9,024 nucleotides of DNA from Desulfobacterales bacterium. GTDB taxonomy: Bacteria > Desulfobacterota > Desulfobacteria > Desulfobacterales > 4be13. Positions 1-6,644 of this stretch are shown piece by piece (within the stretch, counting starts at the first letter, position 1; every line of letters starts with the position of its first letter). A program made the translations under genes and the position numbers. The notes below the pieces were generated by a model. That model ran no database searches and had not been told where the DNA came from. It saw only the letters and a program-made list of their open reading frames with translations. The stretch is taken from positions 1 through 9,024 of the forward strand of contig JAOZLU010000259.1 of the NCBI GenBank assembly GCA_029934695.1, written 5' to 3'.

Positions 1-106
1 GTCAATAAATACTTATATATCAATATATTAGAAAACAATCTTAAAAATGTGTTAAATGAAGGTGGGTTACACACCATGAACACTTTTTTGATAATAAGGA
101 GAAAAA
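1..106 (+). promoter_or_regulatory. AT-rich leader of the first phosphoesterase gene, with Shine-Dalgarno site
   Basis: This short noncoding leader is strongly AT-rich, which fits a promoter region, but I see no convincing paired -35 and -10 boxes. A clear ribosome binding site, AAGGAG at 96-101, lies five bases before the ATG at 107 and supports that start. A small GGTG/CACC inverted pair sits at 61-75; the stem is only four bases and may be chance. Confidence 0.45.
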
Positions 107-2074
107 ATGAAGAAAGCATTGCTTTTTGTTGTATTGCTGGCTCTGGTGCTGGCAGGATGTTCATCAGACGACAACTCTTCAGATTCGGAACCCGAGACAA
201 AACCCGTGGTGGATGATGGTCTGCCCGTAATTGTACCGGAGCTTGCTGAAGAATCTTGGACTCGCAACGCAATAACATTTGAACAGTTGCACAATGTTAA
301 TGAAGAATCCGGAGAATTGGTCATTGATCTGGGGGATCCGGACATTTCGGGTGAGATTCATATCGGTCCCTATCCCTTTGAGGCTGGAGATTCGAATTAT
401 GATTATATTCGTTATCGCAGAAGTGCCGAGTTATCGGAAGGAAGGGCTGTGCTGCCGCTTTCCAGGCTTTACACCGCCAGCTATGACTCAAACGGCTGGA
501 TAGAAGGCGGAGATTCCACTGCCACACCGACAGTGGCATACCGGCTTGAATTATTTCAGGGTGAAGATACTTCTCTCGGGATGTATGGCAGTTTCGCCAG
601 TTTTGAAGCAGCAGGAGAAGGCGTTTTCCGAAAAATGCCGACGATTATTGACGGCCCTTATGTCACCTTGCTCTCCAGTGATGACCCCACGTCAATGGAG
701 ATCGTCTGGGAGACGGACGAACCCTGTTCCGGCCGGGTCAGTTTCGGATCGCAGACTTATGATCAGGGTAACGGAGAAAGTACGGAACATAGCGTGAAGA
801 TATCCGGTCTGACTCCGAATACAGCGTATGAATACGCGGTCGAATCCGTATCCGAGGATGGCAGAAAAGTAACATCAAAGATTTATACGGTTCGGAGTGC
901 TCCGGAAAAAGGCGACGGACCGGTTGTTTTTGCTTTTGCCAGTGACTGCCGCACAGGCGGTGTCGGAGGCGGGGAAAGGGATTATATGGGGGTCAACCTT
1001 TATGTTCTGAATCAGATTACAGCCAGCGCTTACCGGAAAGGTGCCGAATTCTTTCTCTTCGGAGGGGATATGGTTTACGGATACTCTACCGACAGTAAGG
1101 ATTTTGCCCTGCAGTTGAAAGCATGGAAGCAGGGGATGGCCGGATTCTGGAGGACCAGACCTGTTTATTCGGGAATGGGAAACCATGAAGTCGGGATGAA
1201 CATGTATGGAGGTATGGAGGTTATTCTTGACAAATGGCCCTACAGCACAGACAGCGGCGAAGCTGTTTTTGCGGACGAAATGTTTAATCCGACAAACGGA
1301 CCGGCCGTTTCTGACTCTCGCAGGCCCTCCTATCAGGAAAATGTTTATCAGTTTCAATACGGTCCGGTTCTGGTGATGTCTCTCAACAATACATACTGGA
1401 TGACAGGATTTACGACTGAGTATGCCAAGACTTATGGCGGCGCACCCGTAGGATATATTATGGATGATCAGTTGGATTGGCTTGAAACCAGCATTGAAAA
1501 TGCTGAAAAGGATCCGACTGTCAAATTCATTTTCCTTTTTACGCATTCACCTGTTTTTCCCACAATGAAACATATTTACGGTGCCATGTGGTGCGGCGGT
1601 GATAATAATGTGAGAGCTTATACAAAGAACAAAGACTCAGGGAAAGTTGAACCGGAAGCTTTGGGAATTGTGGAAGTGCGTAACCGTATGTGGAAAGCCC
1701 TTGCCCAATCCTCCAAAGTTGCGGCCGTGTTTACGGGTGATGAACACGCGTACCATCGGACCCTGATAAGCAGTACAACCCCGGTAGGCGTTTATCCGGA
1801 TGACGATACAGACGGAGACGGTGTATTAGACAAATATTCGCCGAATCCGGAGTTCACCCATCCCGTATGGCATATCACATGCGGCGGTGGCGGTGCTCCG
1901 TATGTTGCAAATGTCGAATCCGCGCCCTGGACACCTGAAACAGTCTCTTCACATATCGGTTATGTGCTGATCAGAGCTGAAGGGGATAAGGCGTCTCTGG
2001 AATTCGTCACAAATCCCGCAGGTGCTATCGGCGAGGTTGCGGATGAAGTCGCTGACCTGATGGCGGTAAAATAA
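107..2074 (+). CDS. Lipoprotein metallophosphoesterase with PAP/FN3-like domain (paralog 1)
   Basis: Predicted exported phosphoesterase of 655 residues. Residues 1-18 form a lipoprotein signal with a lipobox ending LAGC; Cys18 would be lipidated, and Ser at +2 favours the outer membrane. A Ser/Asp-rich linker follows, then an unrecognised domain (about 30-180), a purple-acid-phosphatase/fibronectin-III-like domain (about 183-263), and a calcineurin-like catalytic domain from about 270. Metal-site blocks visible are SDCR (Asp280), GGD (Asp321), GNHE (Asn359, His360), THSP (His480) and GDEH (Asp545, His547). The last is usually GHxH, so the first His is replaced by Asp. The loop DxDxDGxxD at 567-575 looks like a calcium-binding insertion. 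The next gene is a close tandem paralog. The substrate is unknown; phosphomonoester or phosphodiester hydrolysis is inferred from the fold. Start supported by AAGGAG five bases upstream. Confidence 0.88.
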   Translation: MKKALLFVVLLALVLAGCSSDDNSSDSEPETKPVVDDGLPVIVPELAEESWTRNAITFEQLHNVNEESGELVIDLGDPDISGEIHIGPYPFEAGDSNYDYIRYRRSAELSEGRAVLPLSRLYTASYDSNGWIEGGDSTATPTVAYRLELFQGEDTSLGMYGSFASFEAAGEGVFRKMPTIIDGPYVTLLSSDDPTSMEIVWETDEPCSGRVSFGSQTYDQGNGESTEHSVKISGLTPNTAYEYAVESVSEDGRKVTSKIYTVRSAPEKGDGPVVFAFASDCRTGGVGGGERDYMGVNLYVLNQITASAYRKGAEFFLFGGDMVYGYSTDSKDFALQLKAWKQGMAGFWRTRPVYSGMGNHEVGMNMYGGMEVILDKWPYSTDSGEAVFADEMFNPTNGPAVSDSRRPSYQENVYQFQYGPVLVMSLNNTYWMTGFTTEYAKTYGGAPVGYIMDDQLDWLETSIENAEKDPTVKFIFLFTHSPVFPTMKHIYGAMWCGGDNNVRAYTKNKDSGKVEPEALGIVEVRNRMWKALAQSSKVAAVFTGDEHAYHRTLISSTTPVGVYPDDDTDGDGVLDKYSPNPEFTHPVWHITCGGGGAPYVANVESAPWTPETVSSHIGYVLIRAEGDKASLEFVTNPAGAIGEVADEVADLMAVK

Positions 2075-2093
2075 GCTGAACATTCGATCATCA

Positions 2094-2120
2094 TTGCTAT
2101 CCGCAATATGCGAATAGCAA
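2094..2120 (+). other. Hairpin between the two phosphoesterase paralogs
   Basis: The arms 2094-2105 (TTGCTATCCGCA) and 2109-2120 (TGCGAATAGCAA) pair over 12 positions with one C-A mismatch around a three-base loop. It sits 20 bases after the first stop codon and 43 before the second gene's ATG. No run of T follows it, so a simple intrinsic terminator is unlikely. A role in transcript processing or attenuation between the paralogs is only inference. Confidence 0.45.
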
Positions 2121-2162
2121 AAACAATTGATATCTGTCATAATAAAACGACGGAGGAATAAC

Positions 2163-4100
2163 ATGCGTAACACATTTATGCGTTTTGTGCTGCTGTTTTT
2201 TCTGCTTAACAGCATCTGGATCGTCAGTGCATCTTCTGCTGACAATCTGCCTGTGATTGAACCGGAACTTGCAATTGTACCCTATTCTGTCTTCCAGAAT
2301 GTCATAACATCTGAGCAGATGAACAATATGGTCGATGGAAATGAGGAGGGACTGACTCTTGATCTCCTGAATCCGGACCTTTCGGGTAAGATTTATTTCA
2401 GCCAATATCCTTTTGAAGCCGGAGACTCAGGGTATGATTATACTTATTATACTGACAAAATCGGCAGCCTGTCACAGGGGAGCGGCATACTGCCGATATT
2501 CAATCTTTACCGGACTAAATACGATGCCAATGATTGGCTCGGGCGCGGAATTTCCACCGCCACCCCGACAGCTGCCTATCGTCTGAAATTGTTTCAGGCC
2601 GGAAAAGGGTATGCCGGCCTGTATGGCAGCCGGGTCAGTTTCAATTATGAAGACGGGGCATTCCGGAAAATGCCGACGATTGTCCTGGGACCTTATGTGA
2701 CGATGGTCTCCAGTGACGATCCCGAGTCGATGGTCATTGTCTGGGAGACGGATGAACCCAGTTTCGGCCAGGTCAGCTTCGGCTCGCTGGTGTATAAAGA
2801 AGAGAAGGGGGCAATCACAAAGCATAGCGTTAAAATATCCGGGCTGACGCCGAATGCGGAATATGAATATTATGTTGAGTCTGTGTCCCCGGATGGCAGA
2901 AAAGTCACCTCAAATACTTATACCACCCATACTGCTCCTCAGAAGGGTCAGGGCCCGGTCACCTTTGCCTACGGTTCTGACAGTTATCACGGTGTGGGGG
3001 GCGGAGAGCGGGCTTATATGGGGGTCAACGCCTATATTCTGAATCAGATTTCAGCCAATGCCCGCCGCCAGGGAGCGGATTTCCTGATTTTCGGAGGCGA
3101 TCTGGTAGAGGGATACTCTTCTGACAAGGAGAACTTTGCCTTCCAGCTACGGACATGGAAACAGGTCATGGGCGGATTCTGGCGAACCAGTCCTGTTTAT
3201 CCGGGAATGGGAAATCATGAATTTGTGTGGAATTATTATGAGGATGATTCGGTCCTTGCCAAATGGCCATACAAGACAGACAGCGGCGAAGCTGTCTTTG
3301 CCTCTGAGTTCTACAATCCGACAAACGGACCGGCAGTCTCCGATTCCCGAAGGCCAACGTATCAGGAAAATGTCTATCATTTCCAATACGGTCCGGTTCT
3401 GGTGATTTCTTTCAACAATACCTACTGGGCATCAGGATTTACCGACTCAGTTTATGAAACTTATGGCGGGAATCCTCTGGGGTATATCATGGAAGATCAG
3501 TTGGCGTGGATAGAGGAGAGACTGAACACTGCTGAAAATGATCCGAGTGTCAAGTTTATTTTCCTTTTTGGACACGCGCCTGTTTTTCCTTATATGAGCC
3601 ATATCGGAGATGGCATGTGGTATAGGGGCGATAATAAAATGAGACCCTATACAAAGAATGAGACATCAGGAAAACTGGAACCGGAGGCATTGGGAATTGT
3701 TCAAGTCCGTGACCGTTTCTGGAAGGCGATTGCCCAGTCCGCCAAGGTGGCTGCTGTTTTGACAAGTCATGAACACGGATATCACCGGACGCTGATAAGC
3801 AATACAACGCCGGTAGGGGTTTTCCCGGATGACGATACCGACGGGGATGGCAAACTGGATAAATATTCACCGAATCCGGAGTTTGTCAATCCCACATGGC
3901 ATATTATGTGCGGCGGCGGCGGTTCTCCCTATAATGCAGAAGGTGTTGAACCGACACCATGGAAACCCGAAAGAACGACTTCGCATTATGGTTATGTTCT
4001 GATTAATGCGGAAGATGACAAAGTTTCCATGGAGTTCGTCGGCGGACCTGTGTTTGAAGTTCTGGACAGGGTGGACGATCTGATGGCAGTAAAAAAATAA
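2163..4100 (+). CDS. Secreted metallophosphoesterase with PAP/FN3-like domain (paralog 2)
   Basis: Close homolog of the preceding gene along its whole length, 645 residues from this start. I prefer ATG 2163 because GGAGGA lies just upstream (2152-2157) and the protein then begins with a normal Sec signal (basic start, hydrophobic 8-21, likely cleavage after Ala23 or Ala26). An in-frame ATG at 2127 would add 12 basic residues and lacks such a site. There is no lipobox, so the product is probably periplasmic or secreted. Domains: unrecognised N-terminal domain (about 30-170), PAP/fibronectin-III-like domain (about 176-256), calcineurin-like catalytic domain. Metal-site blocks: SDSYH (Asp273, His276), GGD (Asp313), GNHE (Asn351, His352), GHAP (His471), SHEH (His536, His538). 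Unlike paralog 1 it keeps both histidines of the last block. The DxDxDGxxD loop (558-566) is conserved. Substrate unknown. Confidence 0.88.
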   Translation: MRNTFMRFVLLFFLLNSIWIVSASSADNLPVIEPELAIVPYSVFQNVITSEQMNNMVDGNEEGLTLDLLNPDLSGKIYFSQYPFEAGDSGYDYTYYTDKIGSLSQGSGILPIFNLYRTKYDANDWLGRGISTATPTAAYRLKLFQAGKGYAGLYGSRVSFNYEDGAFRKMPTIVLGPYVTMVSSDDPESMVIVWETDEPSFGQVSFGSLVYKEEKGAITKHSVKISGLTPNAEYEYYVESVSPDGRKVTSNTYTTHTAPQKGQGPVTFAYGSDSYHGVGGGERAYMGVNAYILNQISANARRQGADFLIFGGDLVEGYSSDKENFAFQLRTWKQVMGGFWRTSPVYPGMGNHEFVWNYYEDDSVLAKWPYKTDSGEAVFASEFYNPTNGPAVSDSRRPTYQENVYHFQYGPVLVISFNNTYWASGFTDSVYETYGGNPLGYIMEDQLAWIEERLNTAENDPSVKFIFLFGHAPVFPYMSHIGDGMWYRGDNKMRPYTKNETSGKLEPEALGIVQVRDRFWKAIAQSAKVAAVLTSHEHGYHRTLISNTTPVGVFPDDDTDGDGKLDKYSPNPEFVNPTWHIMCGGGGSPYNAEGVEPTPWKPERTTSHYGYVLINAEDDKVSMEFVGGPVFEVLDRVDDLMAVKK

Positions 4101-4115
4101 GGATGTCCCACTGTC

Positions 4116-4169
4116 ATTCCGGGTAAAATGATAAAAATTGGCAGAATTTTTATCATTTTAACCCGGAAT
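4116..4169. repeat. Long stem-loop after the second phosphoesterase gene
   Basis: The arms 4116-4139 and 4145-4169 are complementary over 24 base pairs with a single bulged T, around a GGCAG loop. The stem begins ATTCCGGG and is AT-rich towards the loop. It lies 16 bases after the stop codon. It may act as a bidirectional transcription barrier or 3'-end stabiliser, but no T-tract follows on the plus strand, and the near-perfect symmetry is also typical of a dispersed palindromic repeat. Confidence 0.7.
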
Positions 4170-4176
4170 CCACTCC

Positions 4177-4375
4177 TCAAAAGTCTGATTATAACGGATT
4201 TAGGTGGATGCTTTTTAATAACCACAGAGAGCCGCGGAGGAGGCACAGAGAGCCACAGAGTTTTTACTGTTTTCACTGCGGTTCACAGCGGCTTCACAGT
4301 GGCCTTCTGTGGTATTTACGGTCACGTCATGGTTCAGGACTGGCTCCCCTAAATCCGTTATAATCAGTCAAAAGT
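4177..4375. mobile_element. MITE-like element 1 (183 bp) with 8-bp target duplication
   Basis: Perfect 20-bp terminal inverted repeats, CTGATTATAACGGATTTAGG at 4185-4204 and its reverse complement at 4348-4367, bound a 183-bp element. An identical 8-bp direct repeat, TCAAAAGT, flanks it at 4177-4184 and 4368-4375, the expected signature of transposition. The element is too short for a transposase and has no plausible ORF, so it must be moved in trans. Its interior carries CACAGAG-type short repeats (about 4220-4260) facing GCGG/CACAG/CTGTGG motifs, forming an imperfect inner palindrome. The insertion sits between the phosphoesterase pair and the outer-membrane gene. A second element with matching ends lies at 6461-6621. 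Transposase family not identified. Confidence 0.87.
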
Positions 4376-4424
4376 TATTATAACCAATTTTTTTTAAACA
4401 TTTTTCACAGTATCAGGAGGTAAG
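4376..4424 (+). promoter_or_regulatory. Leader and Shine-Dalgarno of the outer-membrane protein gene
   Basis: This AT-rich leader contains a run of nine T at 4388-4396 and ends in a strong ribosome binding site, AGGAGGT at 4415-4421, directly upstream of ATG 4425. MITE-like element 1 ends only a few dozen bases upstream, so any promoter further upstream was displaced by the insertion or is supplied by the element. No confident -35/-10 pair is seen. Confidence 0.5.
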
Positions 4425-5375
4425 ATGACAAAAATTTCAAGAGGTATTTCCTTTATGTGGATTGCATTTCTGCTTGTTCTGTTTTCCTTTACTGGTGCCA
4501 ATGCACAAGAATCCCAGGTACCCCCAAAATGGTGGCGGGTGAGTCCCCTGTCGTATCCGGAGACTTCGGAACTCCTGTACCATGTCAAGTTGAACTACAG
4601 CTACGCCAAAAGCAGCGGGGCAACGTCCAAAGACAACCATACCGCCAAGTGTACTTTTGTGTTGAGAAAACACAGATTCACCAATTCTTTGATTGGCAAG
4701 CTCAAAATAAGGGATGAGAAATCGGCTTCTGACAGGATAGTATATACGGATGAACAGGGAGCGATCCCCAGTGACGACCAGAGCGGAAGAACTCCGACCA
4801 GTTACTATGTTGAAGAAAGCGATGTGACATCAAAGAAGTATAAAGAGAAGAAACTGATTGACGAACTCAGAATAGCCCTGATAGGCGGATTTTATGTCGG
4901 GCCAGGGGTAATATGGGAAATGAGTGAAAAAAAGCAGATTGACAGCAAGTTTATCTATTATGGGGGATGCGGCTATGATTTCAGCCCTCATAAGGATCTT
5001 GCCTTCAAATTATATGCCGCGTATGCGAAGGAAGAACTGGAGTATTCAGATGTATATGAGGCTTATGTTCGTTCTTTCAAAACGCCGACAGACTATGAGA
5101 CGGGAACCATAAGTTCAGACAAGTATTATCTTGTTCAACAGGCATCCTGGAATATCACAGCCCCTCTGACACTGAATCAGAACATCACATATATCGGAGA
5201 TATTGACAGGGGGAGCAGATATGAGTGGGAGTTCAACTTGGGGCTGGCCTATCAGATCACCAAATACATTTCTCTTAATACGGCTTACAAAGAGGAGCTT
5301 GATAATCTGCCACAGTACTCGACCTCCCGAAAAAGAGAAACCGAATTGACAGTCGGTTTTACAGTGAATTATTAA
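4425..5375 (+). CDS. DUF481-like outer-membrane beta-barrel protein
   Basis: A 316-residue exported protein. Residues 1-27 are a Sec signal with likely cleavage at ANA before Gln28. The mature chain has alternating polar and hydrophobic strands throughout, many aromatic residues, and a C-terminal strand ending Val-Asn-Tyr; a terminal aromatic residue is the usual recognition signal for outer-membrane barrel assembly. Spacing and wording resemble the DUF481 family (YdiY-like, 'salt-induced outer membrane protein'): an early strand with Tyr-Ser-Tyr and Ser-Gly, a central GGFYVGPG segment (about 151-158), and late strands around SWNITAPLTLNQNITYIGDI and YEWEFNLGLAYQITKYISLN. The family's molecular role is not established. 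The gene is monocistronic as far as seen: long intergenic repeats lie upstream and a TTCAAG-type element lies downstream. A strong AGGAGGT supports the start. Confidence 0.78.
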   Translation: MTKISRGISFMWIAFLLVLFSFTGANAQESQVPPKWWRVSPLSYPETSELLYHVKLNYSYAKSSGATSKDNHTAKCTFVLRKHRFTNSLIGKLKIRDEKSASDRIVYTDEQGAIPSDDQSGRTPTSYYVEESDVTSKKYKEKKLIDELRIALIGGFYVGPGVIWEMSEKKQIDSKFIYYGGCGYDFSPHKDLAFKLYAAYAKEELEYSDVYEAYVRSFKTPTDYETGTISSDKYYLVQQASWNITAPLTLNQNITYIGDIDRGSRYEWEFNLGLAYQITKYISLNTAYKEELDNLPQYSTSRKRETELTVGFTVNY

Positions 5376-5382
5376 TGTTAAA

Positions 5383-5419
5383 AACTTGACATGAACTGAA
5401 GGTTCAAGTTCAAGTTCAA
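5383..5419. repeat. TTCAAG-rich intergenic repeat, copy A
   Basis: This sequence after the outer-membrane gene matches a second copy at 8348-8385 in the same orientation, differing by one gap and about three substitutions. Copy A ends in three consecutive GTTCAA units (5402-5419). Its left part (TTGACATGAACT) can pair imperfectly with the right part. The two copies bracket the split dikinase gene pair. Confidence 0.65.
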
Positions 5420-5435
5420 GGATTTACAGGGATTT

Positions 5436-6308
5436 ATGGAAATTGATATGGATGTTGTCTGGCTGGGTCAGCCGGATTGTCACAATTCAGCGTTGTCAGG
5501 GGGCAAAGCAGCCAACCTGAGCCGTTTTGCAGCCAGCTATCCGGTTCCGCCGGGATTTTGTCTGACCACAGCGGTTTTTGACCGATGGGCATTTAAACAG
5601 AATGAAGCTGGCCTTCCCCCTCTGGTTCAGAGAATTTTGGCAGGGGCCTGCAACACCTTGGCTGAACAGTGTGGAACAGCAGCGCCCGGCGTTGCTGTCC
5701 GTTCATCAGCGGTGGATGAAGACGGACAGACTGCCTCTTTTGCCGGTCAGTATGACACCTTTCTCAATATTGTCGGTGATGAAGCAATATCTGACGCGGT
5801 GGCCCGCTGCTGGGCATCTGCCCGATCCCCGCGTGTGGAGGCTTATCGGTGTCAGCAGGGACTGCCGACCCATGATGTGCGGCTGGCAGTCTTAGTGCAG
5901 CAACTAATAGCGGCTGACATTTCAGCAGTCGCTTTCAGTGCCAATCCGGTTACAGGAAATACCGAGGAAATCGTTATCAATGCCAGTTGGGGGCTGGGTG
6001 AAAGTATTGTCAGCGGCACTGTGACCCCGGATACATACATAGTGCGTAAATCCGATTTAAGTATGATAAAACGGCAAATCGCCCATAAGCGGCGCATGAC
6101 TGTCCTGGCTCCGAACGGGACGCGGGAAGTGGCCGTACCCGGCGTGTTAAGCGACCAACCAGTCATTAACAATACCCAGACAATTGAAATCGCACGACTG
6201 GTGCTGGCATTAGAATCTGAAACAGGCTGGCCCGCGGATATTGAATGCGCGTTTAAGGGTGAAACACTTTATCTGCTTCAGTGCCGCCCCATTACCACGA
6301 TTGCTTAG
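5436..6308 (+). CDS. PEP-synthase-like ATP-binding subunit (PPDK N-terminal domain, stand-alone)
   Basis: A 290-residue protein made only of the pyruvate phosphate dikinase/PEP synthase AMP/ATP-binding domain. Visible motifs in order: GGKAANL (22-28), VPPGF (37-41), VAVRSSAVDEDG (86-97, with Arg89), SFAGQYDTFLNI (101-112), CWAS (125-128), VQQLIAADISAVAFSANPVTG (154-174; family members usually have SGV where this has SAV), NASWGLGESIVSG (182-194), DIECAF (268-273, Glu270) and the terminal LLQCRPIT (280-287). It would use ATP to phosphorylate a catalytic His, which is absent here and is supplied by the gene at 6645. Such a split resembles the two catalytic subunits of phenylphosphate synthase; the substrate is undetermined. 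The domain is complete, so this is not a truncated gene. Start: AGGG lies four bases before ATG 5436; ATG 5448 is an alternative. Confidence 0.86.
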   Translation: MEIDMDVVWLGQPDCHNSALSGGKAANLSRFAASYPVPPGFCLTTAVFDRWAFKQNEAGLPPLVQRILAGACNTLAEQCGTAAPGVAVRSSAVDEDGQTASFAGQYDTFLNIVGDEAISDAVARCWASARSPRVEAYRCQQGLPTHDVRLAVLVQQLIAADISAVAFSANPVTGNTEEIVINASWGLGESIVSGTVTPDTYIVRKSDLSMIKRQIAHKRRMTVLAPNGTREVAVPGVLSDQPVINNTQTIEIARLVLALESETGWPADIECAFKGETLYLLQCRPITTIA

Positions 6309-6317
6309 AACTTGTTG

Positions 6318-6446
6318 CTCCGGACAGTCTTTTGTTCTGCCAAACTGCAAGTTTGGCACTCTGGACAATCTTCTGCCAAACTGCAAGTTTGGCACTCCGG
6401 ATAATCTTTTGTTCTGCCAAACTGCACTCCGGACAATCTTTTAGTT
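6318..6446. repeat. Tandem array of short palindromes
   Basis: A unit occurs three times: a 21-bp palindrome (arms TGCCAAACT and AGTTTGGCA, loop GCA) at 6338-6358 and 6374-6394, then a shortened copy at 6415-6426 lacking the second arm. The units are separated and flanked by four variants of CTCCGGACAATCTTTTGTTC (6318-6337, 6359-6373, 6395-6414, 6427-6446; the second is shortened). The pitch is about 36-41 bases. The array begins nine bases after the stop codon of the ATP-binding subunit and could form hairpins at its mRNA 3' end. It looks like a REP-type intergenic repeat. Confidence 0.8.
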
Positions 6447-6452
6447 AACCTT

Positions 6453-6629
6453 CAACATCACTGGTTCTAACGGATTTTGTGGTTCCGAAATATGACAGCG
6501 GATTACAGGATGAAACGGATTTTCCCGGTCCGGAACATGCCGGAAACATGACGGCGGATATCCGTTTCATCCTCCTATCCGCTGTCATATTTCCCGATAC
6601 CACAAAAAATGTTAGAATCAGCAACATCA
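6453..6629. mobile_element. MITE-like element 2 (161 bp) with 8-bp target duplication
   Basis: The element spans 6461-6621. Its ends, CTGGTTCTAAC on the left and the reverse complement of CTGATTCTAAC on the right, begin an imperfect inverted repeat of about 60 bp per arm (roughly 6461-6520 and 6559-6621), including near-identical blocks around AAATATGACAGCGGAT and GGATGAAACGGAT. The 8-bp direct repeat CAACATCA flanks it at 6453-6460 and 6622-6629. The left end matches the terminus of element 1 (CTGATTATAACGGATTT) at nearly every position, whereas the interiors are unrelated. It has no coding capacity. It lies between the two dikinase genes, and its right end is 23 bases before the preferred start codon of the second gene. 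Confidence 0.85.
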
Positions 6630-6644
6630 GGAAAGAAAATTATT

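Noticed and set aside
875..1546. A 223-codon open frame on the minus strand inside the first phosphoesterase gene.
   Set aside because: It lies fully antisense to a well-supported conserved gene, a similar shorter shadow occurs in the paralog, and its translation shows no recognisable motif.
2127..2162. Upstream in-frame ATG at 2127 as the start of the second phosphoesterase.
   Set aside because: It has no good ribosome binding site and would put a basic stretch before the signal peptide, whereas ATG 2163 has GGAGGA at a suitable distance.
4128..4352. A 74-codon open frame across the intergenic hairpin and MITE element 1.
   Set aside because: It is composed of repeat sequence, has no ribosome site and does not resemble a transposase fragment.
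6318..6446. Regular repeat-spacer pattern that could suggest a small CRISPR array.
   Set aside because: Both the palindromes and the intervening segments are conserved, the pitch is irregular, and no Cas gene is present. CRISPR spacers should differ from one another.
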